From NCBI GenBank assembly GCA_030536755.1, contig JAUNPJ010000001.1, positions 62,001 through 126,000 of the forward strand: a stretch of 64,000 nucleotides of DNA. The letters are read 5' to 3'. Positions 1-8,341 of this stretch are shown here, one piece after another. Position numbers and translations under genes: made by a program. How positions within the stretch are numbered: the first letter of the stretch is position 1; every line of letters starts with the position of its first letter. Source of the stretch: Eubacteriales bacterium (GTDB taxonomy: Bacteria > Bacillota > Clostridia > Lachnospirales > Lachnospiraceae). Under the pieces are notes generated by a model. The model did not search any database and was not told the origin of the DNA. It worked only from the letters and a program-made list of their open reading frames with translations.

Positions 1-1
1 T

Positions 2-1054
2 TTTGACTGTCTGAACGATCTGCGCAACCTGCAGACAGCTGTTACAGCAGCAAACAAAGAAAAAGGACATGCACAGGTTGCTTTGTCTTACACATTAGGT
101 GATGCCTACACACTGGAGTACTGGACGGATATTGCAAAACGTATCGAGGATATGGGAGCAAATTCTATCTGTATCAAGGATATGGCAGGTCTTCTTCTTC
201 CATACAAGGCAACCGAGCTGATCGGTGCTATGAAAGATGCCGTAGATCTTCCAATCCAGCTGCACACACATTACACATCTGGTGTTGCTTCTATGACTTA
301 TATGAAAGCAGTTGAGGCCGGTGTGGATGTCATTGATACTGCGATGTCTCCATTTGCTCTTGGAACTTCTCAGCCTGCAACAGAGGTTATGGTTGAGACC
401 TTCAAGGGAACACCATATGACACAGGATTTGACCAGAATCTTCTGGCAGAGATTGCTGATTACTTCAGACCGATTCGTGATGAGGCTCTGGAGAGCGGTC
501 TGCTGAATCCGAAGAACATGGGTGTAAACATCAAGACTCTGCTGTATCAGGTACCAGGCGGTATGCTTTCCAATCTGACTTCTCAGCTTGCTGAGCAGCA
601 TGCAGAAGACAAATACTATGAGGTACTGGAAGAGGTACCGAAGGTTCGTCAGGACCTTGGCGAGTGCCCTCTGGTAACACCATCCTCTCAGATCGTAGGT
701 ACACAGGCTGTATTCAACGTACTGATGGGCGAGCGTTACAAGATGGTAACAAAAGAGACAAAAGACGTATTAAGCGGAAAATACGGTGCAACCGTAAAAC
801 CGTTCAATCCGGAAGTGCAGAAAAAATGTATCGGCGATACAGAGCCGATCACATGCCGTTATGCGGATCTGATTCCAAACGAGCTGGATACTCTGGAAAA
901 AGAAGTTGCTCCTTACAAAGAGCAGGATGAGGACGTATTGACATACGCTCTGTTCCCACAGGTAGCAGTAGACTTCTTCAAATACAGAGATGCACAGAAA
1001 ACAAAAGTAGATGCCACAGTCGCAGATACAGAAAATAAGGCTTATCCGGTATAA
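2..1054 (+). CDS. Oxaloacetate decarboxylase alpha / pyruvate carboxylase subunit B-like carboxyltransferase (5' partial)
   Basis: The reading frame is open from base 2, so the gene starts upstream of the window; an in-frame TTG at 83 is internal. The visible part is the C-terminal half of a carboxyltransferase TIM barrel (FDCLNDLRNL, SYTLGDAYTLEYW, KDMAGLL, HTHYTSG) followed by the PYC/OADA conserved domain. Enzymes of this family move CO2 between biotin and oxaloacetate/pyruvate. The protein ends in NKAYPV without a biotinyl domain or a biotin-acceptor MKM motif, so the biotin carrier must be a separate polypeptide, as in split decarboxylase complexes. Family assignment is firm; decarboxylase versus anaplerotic carboxylase cannot be decided from this fragment. 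A strong hairpin terminator follows at once. Confidence 0.9.
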   Translation, partial: FDCLNDLRNLQTAVTAANKEKGHAQVALSYTLGDAYTLEYWTDIAKRIEDMGANSICIKDMAGLLLPYKATELIGAMKDAVDLPIQLHTHYTSGVASMTYMKAVEAGVDVIDTAMSPFALGTSQPATEVMVETFKGTPYDTGFDQNLLAEIADYFRPIRDEALESGLLNPKNMGVNIKTLLYQVPGGMLSNLTSQLAEQHAEDKYYEVLEEVPKVRQDLGECPLVTPSSQIVGTQAVFNVLMGERYKMVTKETKDVLSGKYGATVKPFNPEVQKKCIGDTEPITCRYADLIPNELDTLEKEVAPYKEQDEDVLTYALFPQVAVDFFKYRDAQKTKVDATVADTENKAYPV

Positions 1055-1066
1055 GTAAAGAAAAAT

Positions 1067-1134
1067 AAGGCGAAGGTGTTTGTAAAATGTAAAAATTTAC
1101 AAAGGCTTTCGCCTTTTATCTTTCTCTTTTTTTT
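1067..1134 (+). terminator. Intrinsic terminator after the carboxyltransferase gene
   Basis: A long stem (1067-1085 pairing with 1097-1115, one internal irregularity) carries AAGGCGAAGG on the left and the matching TTTCGCCTT on the right. It is followed by a T-rich run to 1134. It lies 13 bases after the stop codon. Confidence 0.85.
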
Positions 1135-1203
1135 GCGTTTTTCCTATGCTATAATATTGCAGAAGAAAGGCAGTGGGAGAAAAACAGGAATGAGGAAGAA
1201 GAA

Positions 1204-2433
1204 ATGAAAAAAGTATTGATTGTTGGCGGTGGGGCGGCTGGGATGATGGCTTCCGTGTTTGCGGCCGAGAGAGGATATGAAGTACATGTCTTTGAAAAAA
1301 ATGAAAAGCTTGGCAAAAAAGTATATATTACGGGAAAAGGACGCTGCAATGTCACGAATGCCTGCGAAGATGTGGAAGAGCTTATTCGTGCAGTCGTTTC
1401 CAATCCCAAATTTTTATACAGTGCATTTTATGGTTTTACCAACCGACAGGTCATGGAATTCTTTGAGGAGAGTGGTGTGCGCCTGAAGGTGGAGAGGGGA
1501 AAGCGTGTTTTTCCTGTATCAGATCATTCTTCGGATGTGATACGCGGGCTGGAAAACAGGATGAAAAAAGCTGGCGTGAGAGTACATCTGCGCACGGAAG
1601 TGAGCAGAATCTGCACGAAGGATGGATGTGTCTGCGGAATAGAACTTTCCGATGGGAAAAGAATGTCCTCCGATCGTGTTCTCGTTGCAACGGGAGGTCT
1701 GTCCTATCCTTCGACTGGTTCCACGGGAGATGGGTATCGATTTGCGAAGGAGATGGGACATAGCCTGGTGGAACCAAAACCTTCTCTGGTGCCGCTGATG
1801 GCGAAAGAGGCGTATATCGGCGAGATGCAGGGACTTTCGCTGAGAAATGTAACGCTCTCTGTTTTTCAGGGGAAAAAATGTATTTACCAGGAGTTTGGAG
1901 AAATGATGTTTACGCATGCTGGCGTGACCGGGCCGCTGGTGCTGACTGCCAGTGCGTATATCGGCAAAAAACTCGAATCAGGTGAGCTTCAGGCTTTGAT
2001 CGATCTGAAGCCGGCGCTTTCCAGAGAACAGCTTGACCAGAGAATTTTGCGTGAATTTGAAGCAGGTAAGAATAAACAGTTCAAAAACGTCATTGGAGCT
2101 TTGTATCCCACATCCATGCGCAGCGTTATGATCGAATTGAGTGGAATCTGTCCGGAAAAGCCGGTGCATGATATTACAAAGCAGGAGAGGGAACGAATCG
2201 TTGATCTGACAAAAGCGTTTCCGTTTACGCTGACTGGAATGGGCGAGTTTAAAGAAGCCATTATTACCAGAGGCGGTGTATCAGTAAAAGAGATCGATCC
2301 TTCTACGATGGAATCCAAAAAGATACGGGGCTTATATTTTATCGGTGAAGTGCTGGATCTGGATGCCGTCACAGGTGGATTTAATCTGCAGATTGCCTGG
2401 TCAACTGCATGGCTGGCAGCGCAGTCCGTATAA
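1204..2433 (+). CDS. BaiN/HI0933-family NAD(P)/FAD-dependent oxidoreductase
   Basis: A 409-residue flavoprotein of the HI0933/YhiN family (PF03486-like). The N-terminus has the Rossmann dinucleotide motif GGGAAGMMAS at residues 8-17. The family signature GKGRCNVTNA is near residue 45, and ATGGLSYPSTGSTGDG near residue 165 is the second conserved block. The C-terminal FAD-contact stretch is GEVLDLDAVTGGFNLQIAWS. Length is typical of the family. Substrates of most members are unknown; some are annotated as aminoacetone oxidases or 3-dehydro-bile-acid reductases, and neither role can be inferred here. A TATAAT box at 1150-1155 may start this transcript. The next gene, cmk, begins 42 bases after the stop and is probably co-transcribed. 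Confidence 0.9.
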   Translation: MKKVLIVGGGAAGMMASVFAAERGYEVHVFEKNEKLGKKVYITGKGRCNVTNACEDVEELIRAVVSNPKFLYSAFYGFTNRQVMEFFEESGVRLKVERGKRVFPVSDHSSDVIRGLENRMKKAGVRVHLRTEVSRICTKDGCVCGIELSDGKRMSSDRVLVATGGLSYPSTGSTGDGYRFAKEMGHSLVEPKPSLVPLMAKEAYIGEMQGLSLRNVTLSVFQGKKCIYQEFGEMMFTHAGVTGPLVLTASAYIGKKLESGELQALIDLKPALSREQLDQRILREFEAGKNKQFKNVIGALYPTSMRSVMIELSGICPEKPVHDITKQERERIVDLTKAFPFTLTGMGEFKEAIITRGGVSVKEIDPSTMESKKIRGLYFIGEVLDLDAVTGGFNLQIAWSTAWLAAQSV

Positions 2434-2475
2434 AGCGGATGCTGCAGGAAATAATAAGAGAACAGGAGAAAAAAT

Positions 2476-3141
2476 ATGCCTACGAATATTGCTATTGATG
2501 GTCCTGCCGGTGCAGGAAAAAGTACGATTGCAAAAAGAGTTGCAAAAGAATTGTCTTTTATTTACGTGGATACGGGTGCGATGTATCGTGCAATGGCTCT
2601 TTATCTATTAAAACATGAAATTCCGATGGAGGATGCAGAGGCGATTGCAGAGAGCTGCCAGGATGCCAGTATTTCCATTCGGTATGAGGATGGAGAACAG
2701 CAGGTCATTTTGAATGGTGAAAATGTAACAGCACTTCTTCGTGCGGAAGAAGTTGGGAATATGGCTTCTGTAAGTTCGGCAAATCCAAGTGTGCGAAAGA
2801 AACTGGTAAGTTTGCAGCAGGAACTTGCTGCTTCCTGTGATGTGGTGATGGATGGACGTGACATTGGAACGGTTGTACTTCCCGATGCGAATGTAAAAAT
2901 ATATTTGACGGCGAGCAGCCGTACAAGAGCGATGCGCCGCTATCAGGAACTTCAGCAGAAGGGAGAAGTCTGCGATCTGGATGCTATTGAGGCGGATATC
3001 AAAGAGCGGGATTATCGTGATATGCATAGAGAGATTTCGCCGCTTCGCCAGGCTGAGGATGCTGTCCTTTTGGATTCCTCTGAGATGACGATTCAGGAAG
3101 TGTGTGATGCCATTATTGCTGTTTATGAGGAGAAAAAATAA
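2476..3141 (+). CDS. cmk: Cytidylate (CMP/dCMP) kinase
   Basis: 221 residues, the usual length for bacterial Cmk. It phosphorylates CMP and dCMP with ATP in pyrimidine nucleotide supply. The P-loop GPAGAGKST is at residues 9-17. The substrate-binding stretch YVDTGAMYRA is near residue 31, MDGRDIGTVVLP near 125, and the lid region with R-x-x-x-D-x-x-R (RDYRDMHREISPL) near 180. The start ATG has AGGAG 8 bases upstream. The stop codon abuts the ispH start with no gap, so the two are translationally coupled in the cmk-ispH-rpsA order common in Clostridia. Confidence 0.97.
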   Translation: MPTNIAIDGPAGAGKSTIAKRVAKELSFIYVDTGAMYRAMALYLLKHEIPMEDAEAIAESCQDASISIRYEDGEQQVILNGENVTALLRAEEVGNMASVSSANPSVRKKLVSLQQELAASCDVVMDGRDIGTVVLPDANVKIYLTASSRTRAMRRYQELQQKGEVCDLDAIEADIKERDYRDMHREISPLRQAEDAVLLDSSEMTIQEVCDAIIAVYEEKK

Positions 3142-3993
3142 ATGGAAGTAAGAACCGCGAAATCGGCAGGCTTTTGTTTTGGTGTGAAGCGGGCAATCGA
3201 CAAGGCCTATGAGCTGGCTGAACATAAAAAAAAGACCATTTATACCCTTGGCCCGATCATCCATAATGAAGAAGTGATCGCTGATCTGGAAGAAAAAGGT
3301 GTTTTTATTGCGGAAAGTCCTGATAAGATTCCAAAACCGCAAAACAGCATTGCAATCATTCGTTCTCATGGTGTTGGAAAGGCTGTTTATGAGCAGCTGG
3401 AACAGCTTGGCATTGAGTATGTAGATGTGACCTGTCCTTTTGTGCTGAAGATTCACAGAATTGTAGAGAAGGAAAGCCGTCAGGGAAGTCAGATTGTGAT
3501 TATGGGAAACAAAGATCATCCGGAAGTGCAGGGGATTTGCGGATGGTGCTATACGCCGGCTGTTGTGATTGAGACAAGACAGGAGGCGGAAGAATTTCAG
3601 CTGAAAGCGGATCAAAAAATCTGTATTGTGTCACAAACGACATTTAATTACAATAAATTTCAAGATTTAGTTGAAATTCTTGAGAAAAAGAGGTATGATA
3701 GAATTGTTTTAAATACGATATGTTCTGCTACACAAGAGAGGCAGAGCGAAGCAAAAATCATAGCAGGTTCGGTGGACACGATGCTTGTCATAGGAGGCAG
3801 GAACAGTTCCAATACACAGAAACTCTATGAGATTTGCAAAAAGGAATGTGGAAATACTTACTATATACAGACACTTGTTGACTTGGATTCTGAAATGTTC
3901 CAATTCAGTAGTTGCGTAGGTATTACAGCAGGGGCATCCACCCCAAACAAAATTATTGAGGAGGTTCAAGAACATGTCAGAAATGAGTTTTGA
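3142..3993 (+). CDS. ispH: 4-hydroxy-3-methylbut-2-enyl diphosphate reductase
   Basis: 283 residues. It is the last enzyme of the MEP isoprenoid pathway, making IPP and DMAPP with a [4Fe-4S] cluster. The three cluster cysteines are visible in GFCFGVKRA (near residue 12), VDVTCPFV (near 95) and NTICSATQERQ (near 193). Substrate-binding histidines are in the TLGPIIHN and SHGVGK motifs, and the C-terminal GASTPN block is present. The start abuts the cmk stop. The last 20 bases overlap the rpsA start and contain that gene's ribosome-binding site. In many Clostridia the two proteins are fused; here they are separate, overlapping genes. Confidence 0.96.
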   Translation: MEVRTAKSAGFCFGVKRAIDKAYELAEHKKKTIYTLGPIIHNEEVIADLEEKGVFIAESPDKIPKPQNSIAIIRSHGVGKAVYEQLEQLGIEYVDVTCPFVLKIHRIVEKESRQGSQIVIMGNKDHPEVQGICGWCYTPAVVIETRQEAEEFQLKADQKICIVSQTTFNYNKFQDLVEILEKKRYDRIVLNTICSATQERQSEAKIIAGSVDTMLVIGGRNSSNTQKLYEICKKECGNTYYIQTLVDLDSEMFQFSSCVGITAGASTPNKIIEEVQEHVRNEF

Positions 3994-5062
3994 ACAAATG
4001 TTAGAGGAATCATTTAAAACTATCAGAAATGGAGAGGTTGTGGAAGGTACTGTCATCGATGTCAAAGAAGATGAGATTATCTTAAACATTGGTTATAAAG
4101 CAGACGGTATCATCACAAAGAGCGAATATACAAACGACAGCAGTGTTGTATTATCCGATTTGGTTCATCCTGGCGATACAATGACAGCCAAAGTTCTGAA
4201 AGTAAACGATGGAGAGGGACAGGTTCTTCTCACATACAAGAGACTGGCTGCAGAGAAAGGAACCAAACGTCTCGAGGAAGCATTTGAGTCCGGCGAGGTT
4301 CTGAAAGCACCTGTAACACAGGTCCTTGATGGTGGACTTTGCGTTGTGATCGATGAGGCAAGAGTCTTCATCCCTGCAAGCCTGGTATCCGATACTTACG
4401 AGAAAGATCTTTCCAAATATGCAGATCAGGAGATTGAATTTGTTATTACAGAGTTCAATCCAAGAAGAAGACGTATCATTGGTAACAGAAAACAGCTTCT
4501 GATGGCTGAGAAGGCTGAAAAACAGAAAGAACTGATGGAGAGAATCCAGGCAGGCGACAAAGTAGAAGGAACTGTAAAGAACGTAACAGACTTTGGAGCA
4601 TTTATCGATTTGGGCGGAGCAGATGGTCTGCTTCATATCTCTGAGATGTCCTGGGGACGCGTAGAAAATCCAAAGAAAGTTTTCAGCGTTGGCGATAAAG
4701 TAACAGTTCTGATCAAAGAAATCAATGGTGATAAGATTGCATTAAGCTTGAAATTCGAGGAGCAGAATCCATGGTTAAATGCTGCAGAGAAATATGCAGT
4801 AGGCAACGTAGTATCTGGAAAAGTTGCTCGTATGACAGACTTTGGTGCTTTCGTAGAACTTGAGCCGGGCGTAGATGCTCTGCTTCATGTATCCCAGATC
4901 TCCAAAGAGCATGTAGAGAAACCAGCGGATGTACTTTCCGTAGGTCAGGAAATCGAGGCAAAAGTTGTAGATTTTAATGGCGAAGATAAGAAAATCAGCC
5001 TGAGCATGAAATCTTTAGAAGCACCTGCACAGGAAGAAGCTGCTGAGGAAACAGAAGAGTAA
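3974..5062 (+). CDS. rpsA: 30S ribosomal protein S1 homologue (four S1 domains)
   Basis: 362 residues with four S1 RNA-binding repeats: about residues 18-90, 105-170, 190-260 (VTDFGAFIDLGGADGLLHIS) and 275-345 (MTDFGAFVELEPGVDALLHVS). It ends in an acidic Glu/Ala tail. It helps mRNA docking on the ribosome. The frame extends upstream to 3956, but I chose ATG 3974 because GAGGAGG at 3958-3964 sits 9 bases before it. The start lies inside the last codons of ispH in another frame, giving a 20-base overlap. Four domains rather than the six of proteobacterial S1 is normal for Firmicutes. Confidence 0.95.
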   Translation: MSEMSFEQMLEESFKTIRNGEVVEGTVIDVKEDEIILNIGYKADGIITKSEYTNDSSVVLSDLVHPGDTMTAKVLKVNDGEGQVLLTYKRLAAEKGTKRLEEAFESGEVLKAPVTQVLDGGLCVVIDEARVFIPASLVSDTYEKDLSKYADQEIEFVITEFNPRRRRIIGNRKQLLMAEKAEKQKELMERIQAGDKVEGTVKNVTDFGAFIDLGGADGLLHISEMSWGRVENPKKVFSVGDKVTVLIKEINGDKIALSLKFEEQNPWLNAAEKYAVGNVVSGKVARMTDFGAFVELEPGVDALLHVSQISKEHVEKPADVLSVGQEIEAKVVDFNGEDKKISLSMKSLEAPAQEEAAEETEE

Positions 5063-5098
5063 TTTCTTCAGCAAACAACAAATTAAAATGTGTCATTT

Positions 5099-5131
5099 AA
5101 CCGTCGTGCGCGTTGCGCACGGCGGTTTTTT
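5099..5131 (+). terminator. Intrinsic terminator after rpsA
   Basis: The stem AACCGTCGTGCGC pairs with GCGCACGGCGGTT around a GTT loop and runs straight into six T residues. It closes the cmk-ispH-rpsA unit and separates it from the convergent AraC gene. Confidence 0.9.
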
Positions 5132-5141
5132 GCTGCAGAAA

Positions 5142-6350
5142 TTATTTCAGAAATTCTTTGACTCCATAGCGTTCCCGGTATTGCCGAAGTGTTATTCCGG
5201 TTGATTTTTTGAATTGTTTTCCAAGATGACTCTGTGAGGAAAAACCAAGATAGGTGGCAATTTCGCTGTAAGTATAGCGAGAATAGATCAATAAATTCTG
5301 AACAAGTTTGATTTTTTCTTTTAATATAAAATCAGTCAGAGAAATTTTTTCACATTTTGGAAAAAGAGCGGAAAGATAGTTGGCATTCAAGCCTAGTTCA
5401 AGGGCTATATCCTGTACTTGAATTTTTTCGTGAAGATGAGAAAAAATATAATCTTTGCATTTCTCAATATGATAATTCACATCTTTGTTTTTGGAACCTT
5501 CTTTTTGTTCACGCAATTCTTTTACAAGTTGTGCATAATGGAATTCTGCACCACGCATCAGATGAATAGCAGCTGGAATATCGTGACATTCTTCAAGCTT
5601 CTGAATATAGGAGTCACTGAGAGAAAATGCGATTTCAGGCAGAAGACCACCGCGTATGGCGGCACGGCTTGCCAGAGTGACTATTACAATTCCCAGATTT
5701 TTATGATGACGAAGTGGTGTTTTGGCCAGCGTGCCAATCTGGCCGGTGTAATCTTCTTCATGGCTTTTTTTTAAATTTTCGAGATTGCCCTGTTCAATGC
5801 TCGTAAATTCCCGAAGTTCTTGATCATAGGGATTATGGGTAATGCCTTCCTCATGATTTTCAAAAAGAAGGTCTGAGTAATGCTTCTGCAATTCAGCTTC
5901 CGTTTCTTCGTTAATACAGTTATGCAGCAGCAGTTGATTCTGGTTAATGATTTGCTGATGGTGCAGATTGTAAATCAACAGAATTTCGCTAACTATAAGA
6001 TTCATTTCGCAGACAGGAACTGTTTTCAGCCATTCTTCTCCCAGCGTATCTGCATTTGACTGATACTTCAGATGAACATAAGAAGAAAAACGGAAAGGGC
6101 CAATAATAAAATCTGCGTCTTCTGCAGGAACTAGAGCGTAAGCATATTCCTGATTGACAGAGAGAAAAATAGGAAGATGTTGTTCTTTGTCCATATGAAC
6201 AAGAAAATCTGCAATCTGGCTTCCGACAGGTTCATCTTCGAAGTTGAATCGGGCACAGTATCTGTGCAGAAGGATTCCTTCTGTGCTGAATTTTCTTACA
6301 ATGGTATGTAACTGATAGGAGATGTGCTGCATCAAGTATAATTCGTTCAT
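5142..6350 (-). CDS. AraC-family transcriptional regulator of the glycoside hydrolase locus
   Basis: 402 residues from ATG 6350. An upstream in-frame start at 6503 exists, but GAGGAA sits 7 bases before 6350 and the extra 51 residues look like untranslated leader. The C-terminal ~100 residues form the double helix-turn-helix of AraC proteins (IQVQDIALELGLNANYLSALF and YSEIATYLGFSSQSHLGKQF). The ~300-residue N-terminal part is a soluble sensor region that I do not recognise; no membrane segment is seen. It is divergently transcribed from the GH5 gene, with a perfect inverted repeat between them, so control of the glycosidase genes is the likely role. The effector sugar is unknown. Confidence 0.88.
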   Translation of the reverse strand: MNELYLMQHISYQLHTIVRKFSTEGILLHRYCARFNFEDEPVGSQIADFLVHMDKEQHLPIFLSVNQEYAYALVPAEDADFIIGPFRFSSYVHLKYQSNADTLGEEWLKTVPVCEMNLIVSEILLIYNLHHQQIINQNQLLLHNCINEETEAELQKHYSDLLFENHEEGITHNPYDQELREFTSIEQGNLENLKKSHEEDYTGQIGTLAKTPLRHHKNLGIVIVTLASRAAIRGGLLPEIAFSLSDSYIQKLEECHDIPAAIHLMRGAEFHYAQLVKELREQKEGSKNKDVNYHIEKCKDYIFSHLHEKIQVQDIALELGLNANYLSALFPKCEKISLTDFILKEKIKLVQNLLIYSRYTYSEIATYLGFSSQSHLGKQFKKSTGITLRQYRERYGVKEFLK

Positions 6351-6418
6351 GACGGTTCCTCTTTTCGTTGATTTTTTAGAAGTATATGGTGAAAGTATGA
6401 AAGGGTGTGTTTCCAGTA

Positions 6419-6445
6419 TATCATATTTATCAAAGAAATATGATA
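6419..6445. promoter_or_regulatory. Perfect 10-bp inverted repeat in the AraC/GH5 divergent region
   Basis: TATCATATTT (6419-6428), a 7-base spacer and AAATATGATA (6436-6445) form a perfect dyad. Its right arm overlaps the presumed -35 hexamer of the GH5 promoter. This is a candidate operator for the adjacent regulator or for another sugar-responsive repressor. AraC proteins more often use direct repeats, so the binder is uncertain. Confidence 0.6.
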
Positions 6446-6469
6446 AAAATATGAGAAAAGTAATATAAT
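6440..6469 (+). promoter_or_regulatory. Predicted promoter of the GH5 gene
   Basis: A perfect -10 TATAAT (6464-6469) stands 18 bases after a poor -35, ATGATA (6440-6445), inside the inverted repeat. A weak -35 covered by an operator suggests regulated transcription. Confidence 0.55.
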
Positions 6470-6529
6470 ATTCCCCACTCTTATCATACAATTGTGTCAT
6501 CAAAAGAAATGAGAAGGGAGAAACAAACT

Positions 6530-7699
6530 ATGTATGTAAAAGGAGTAAATCTTGGAAACTGGCTGGTGTTGGAAAAATGGATGAGTCCTGCACTGTTTGA
6601 TGGAACCACAGCAGAAGATGAATATTATCTTCCGACACAGCTTTCGAAAGAAGTGTATGAGGCCAGAATCAAAATCCATCGCTCAGAGTATATTACAGAG
6701 CGTGACTTTACAAGAATCAAGGCGATGGGAATGGATGCAGTCCGTATTCCTGTTCCATATTTCATTTTTGGTGACAGAGAGCCGTTTATCGGATGTATCG
6801 AAGAACTGGACAAGGCATTCAACTGGGCAGAACGATATGGGATTCAGATTCTGATTGACCTTCACACAGCACCAGACAGCCAGAATGGATTTGATAATGG
6901 CGGAATCAGCGGCGTATGCAAATGGTCTCAGCAACCGGATGAGGTGGAGTTTGAACTGACAGTTCTGGAACGTCTGGCAGAGCGTTACGGAACAAGAAAA
7001 GGACTCTGGGGAATTGAAATTCTTAATGAGCCGATTCTGGAAGAAATGTGGGAGAAAATGAATGTAACAGCGCGTTATCCGGCTGTGGATCCAAAGAAAG
7101 CGGAAGGAACAAAGCCGAATACGATGGAGTTTATCCGCCGGTTTTATCTGGATGCGTATGACAGAATCCGTAAACATATGCCGGAAAATAAATATGTTGT
7201 CTTCCATGACGCATTCTGCTTGAAAGCATGGAAAAATTTTATGCGTGAAGAAAAATACAAAGGTGTTGTGCTGGATACACATCAGTATCTGATGGTGGCC
7301 GAGATGGATGGCTGCGAGCAGACTGTCGAAAGCTATGTGAATTATGTGAAAGAGCTGGAAAAGGATATTGAGGAAATGCAGCAGTACTTCCCGGTCATCT
7401 GCGGCGAGTGGTGCCTGTTTAATTCTTTGGCTGTTGGACAGGATACAAAAGGCGGTCAGACTGTGTTAAATGGCGTGGAAGGACTTTCCAAGGAGAGCGT
7501 AAGCGATGAAAGGAAAAAAGAAATTTACAATGCAGTAGCCAAAGCACAGCTGGATGCATGGAACAAGGGAAGTGGTTATTTCTACTGGAGTTATAAACTG
7601 CTTACTGATACCGTAAATGAGAACGGTTGGGTAGGCTGGGACAGCTGGGATTTTGGCAGATGTGCAGATTTTGGCTGGTTTCCTGTAGAGAGCAAATAA
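6530..7699 (+). CDS. Glycoside hydrolase family 5 (exo-beta-1,3-glucanase-like)
   Basis: 389 residues from ATG 6530, which has GAAGGGAG 7 bases upstream; a GTG at 6494 would add 12 residues without a ribosome site. The N-terminus GVNLGNWLVLEKWMSP resembles fungal and bacterial glucan 1,3-beta-glucosidases of GH5. The acid/base Glu is in EILNEP (residue 167) and the nucleophile Glu in VICGEW (residue 293). There is no signal peptide, so it acts inside the cell on imported oligosaccharides. It looks intact. The sequence right after its stop is, in the same frame, a remnant of a GH30 gene, so a second glycosidase was once downstream. Substrate (beta-glucan versus beta-glucoside) is inferred from family only. 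Confidence 0.87.
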   Translation: MYVKGVNLGNWLVLEKWMSPALFDGTTAEDEYYLPTQLSKEVYEARIKIHRSEYITERDFTRIKAMGMDAVRIPVPYFIFGDREPFIGCIEELDKAFNWAERYGIQILIDLHTAPDSQNGFDNGGISGVCKWSQQPDEVEFELTVLERLAERYGTRKGLWGIEILNEPILEEMWEKMNVTARYPAVDPKKAEGTKPNTMEFIRRFYLDAYDRIRKHMPENKYVVFHDAFCLKAWKNFMREEKYKGVVLDTHQYLMVAEMDGCEQTVESYVNYVKELEKDIEEMQQYFPVICGEWCLFNSLAVGQDTKGGQTVLNGVEGLSKESVSDERKKEIYNAVAKAQLDAWNKGSGYFYWSYKLLTDTVNENGWVGWDSWDFGRCADFGWFPVESK

Positions 7700-8314
7700 A
7701 CAAGTAAGAGAACTTCTGAGCGTGCCAGGGACATCATCGATGAGACAACCGATCATCTGGTGGCTGGGGCTGCTTTCCACTGGTACAGCGGTGATCATTT
7801 TGAAGCGTTGGATTTGGTGAGAAAATGCTTTCCGGATAAAAAGCTCATTCTGTCGGAAAGCTGTCTGGAGTTTGGAAAGTATGACAAAGAAGATCAGCTG
7901 ATAAATGCAGAACGTCTGGCGCATGATATGATTGGAAATCTGAATCATGGCATGGTGGGATTTTACGACTGGAATATCCTTCTCAATGAGGAAGGAGGAC
8001 CAAACCATACAGGAAACTTCTGCGACGCTCCTTATCTGTACCATAGAGACAAAAAAGAGTTGATGCAGAGAAGATGCCTGCGCTATTACTGGCATTTTAT
8101 GCATTTTATCCGTTCCGGAGCAGTTCGTTTGGCAACGACACGTTATACAGATAAAATGGATCTGACTGCATGGAAAAATACAGACGGAGAAATTGTGTTT
8201 GTGCTGGTAAATGGCTCTGGACAGAAAACAAAAAATTATCTTCGCCTTGCCGGTGAGGTTTTTGCGATTGAAATGGAACCGCATTCGATTGTAAGTGGAA
8301 GAATTCAACGATAG
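7700..8314 (+). pseudogene. GH30 glycosidase remnant, 5'-truncated
   Basis: The frame from base 7700 (SERARDIIDE, GAAFHWYSGDHFEAL, LILSESCLEFG, FYDWNILLNEEGGPNH) is the C-terminal half of a GH30 glucosylceramidase/beta-glucanase-type enzyme. The nucleophile Glu (in LSESC, bases 7856-7858) survives. The acid/base Glu and the front half of the barrel are absent, and no ribosome-binding site precedes the GTG at 7760. About 200 of an expected ~440 residues remain. The remnant begins directly after the GH5 stop codon and in the same frame, so a deletion removed the intergenic gap and the 5' half of the gene. The 3' end is undamaged. The product cannot be a working hydrolase. Confidence 0.85.
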
Positions 8315-8341
8315 ACGATAAAAAAGAGAGGAGAAGCAGCA

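Noticed and set aside
2608-3615. A 335-codon open frame on the minus strand
   Set aside because: It lies antisense to cmk and ispH, has no ribosome site and no recognisable domain; it is a shadow of the coding strand.
6530-8314. GH5-GH30 bifunctional enzyme through stop-codon read-through
   Set aside because: The frame is shared, but the GH30 part lacks its N-terminal half and acid/base residue, so a read-through product would gain no complete second domain.
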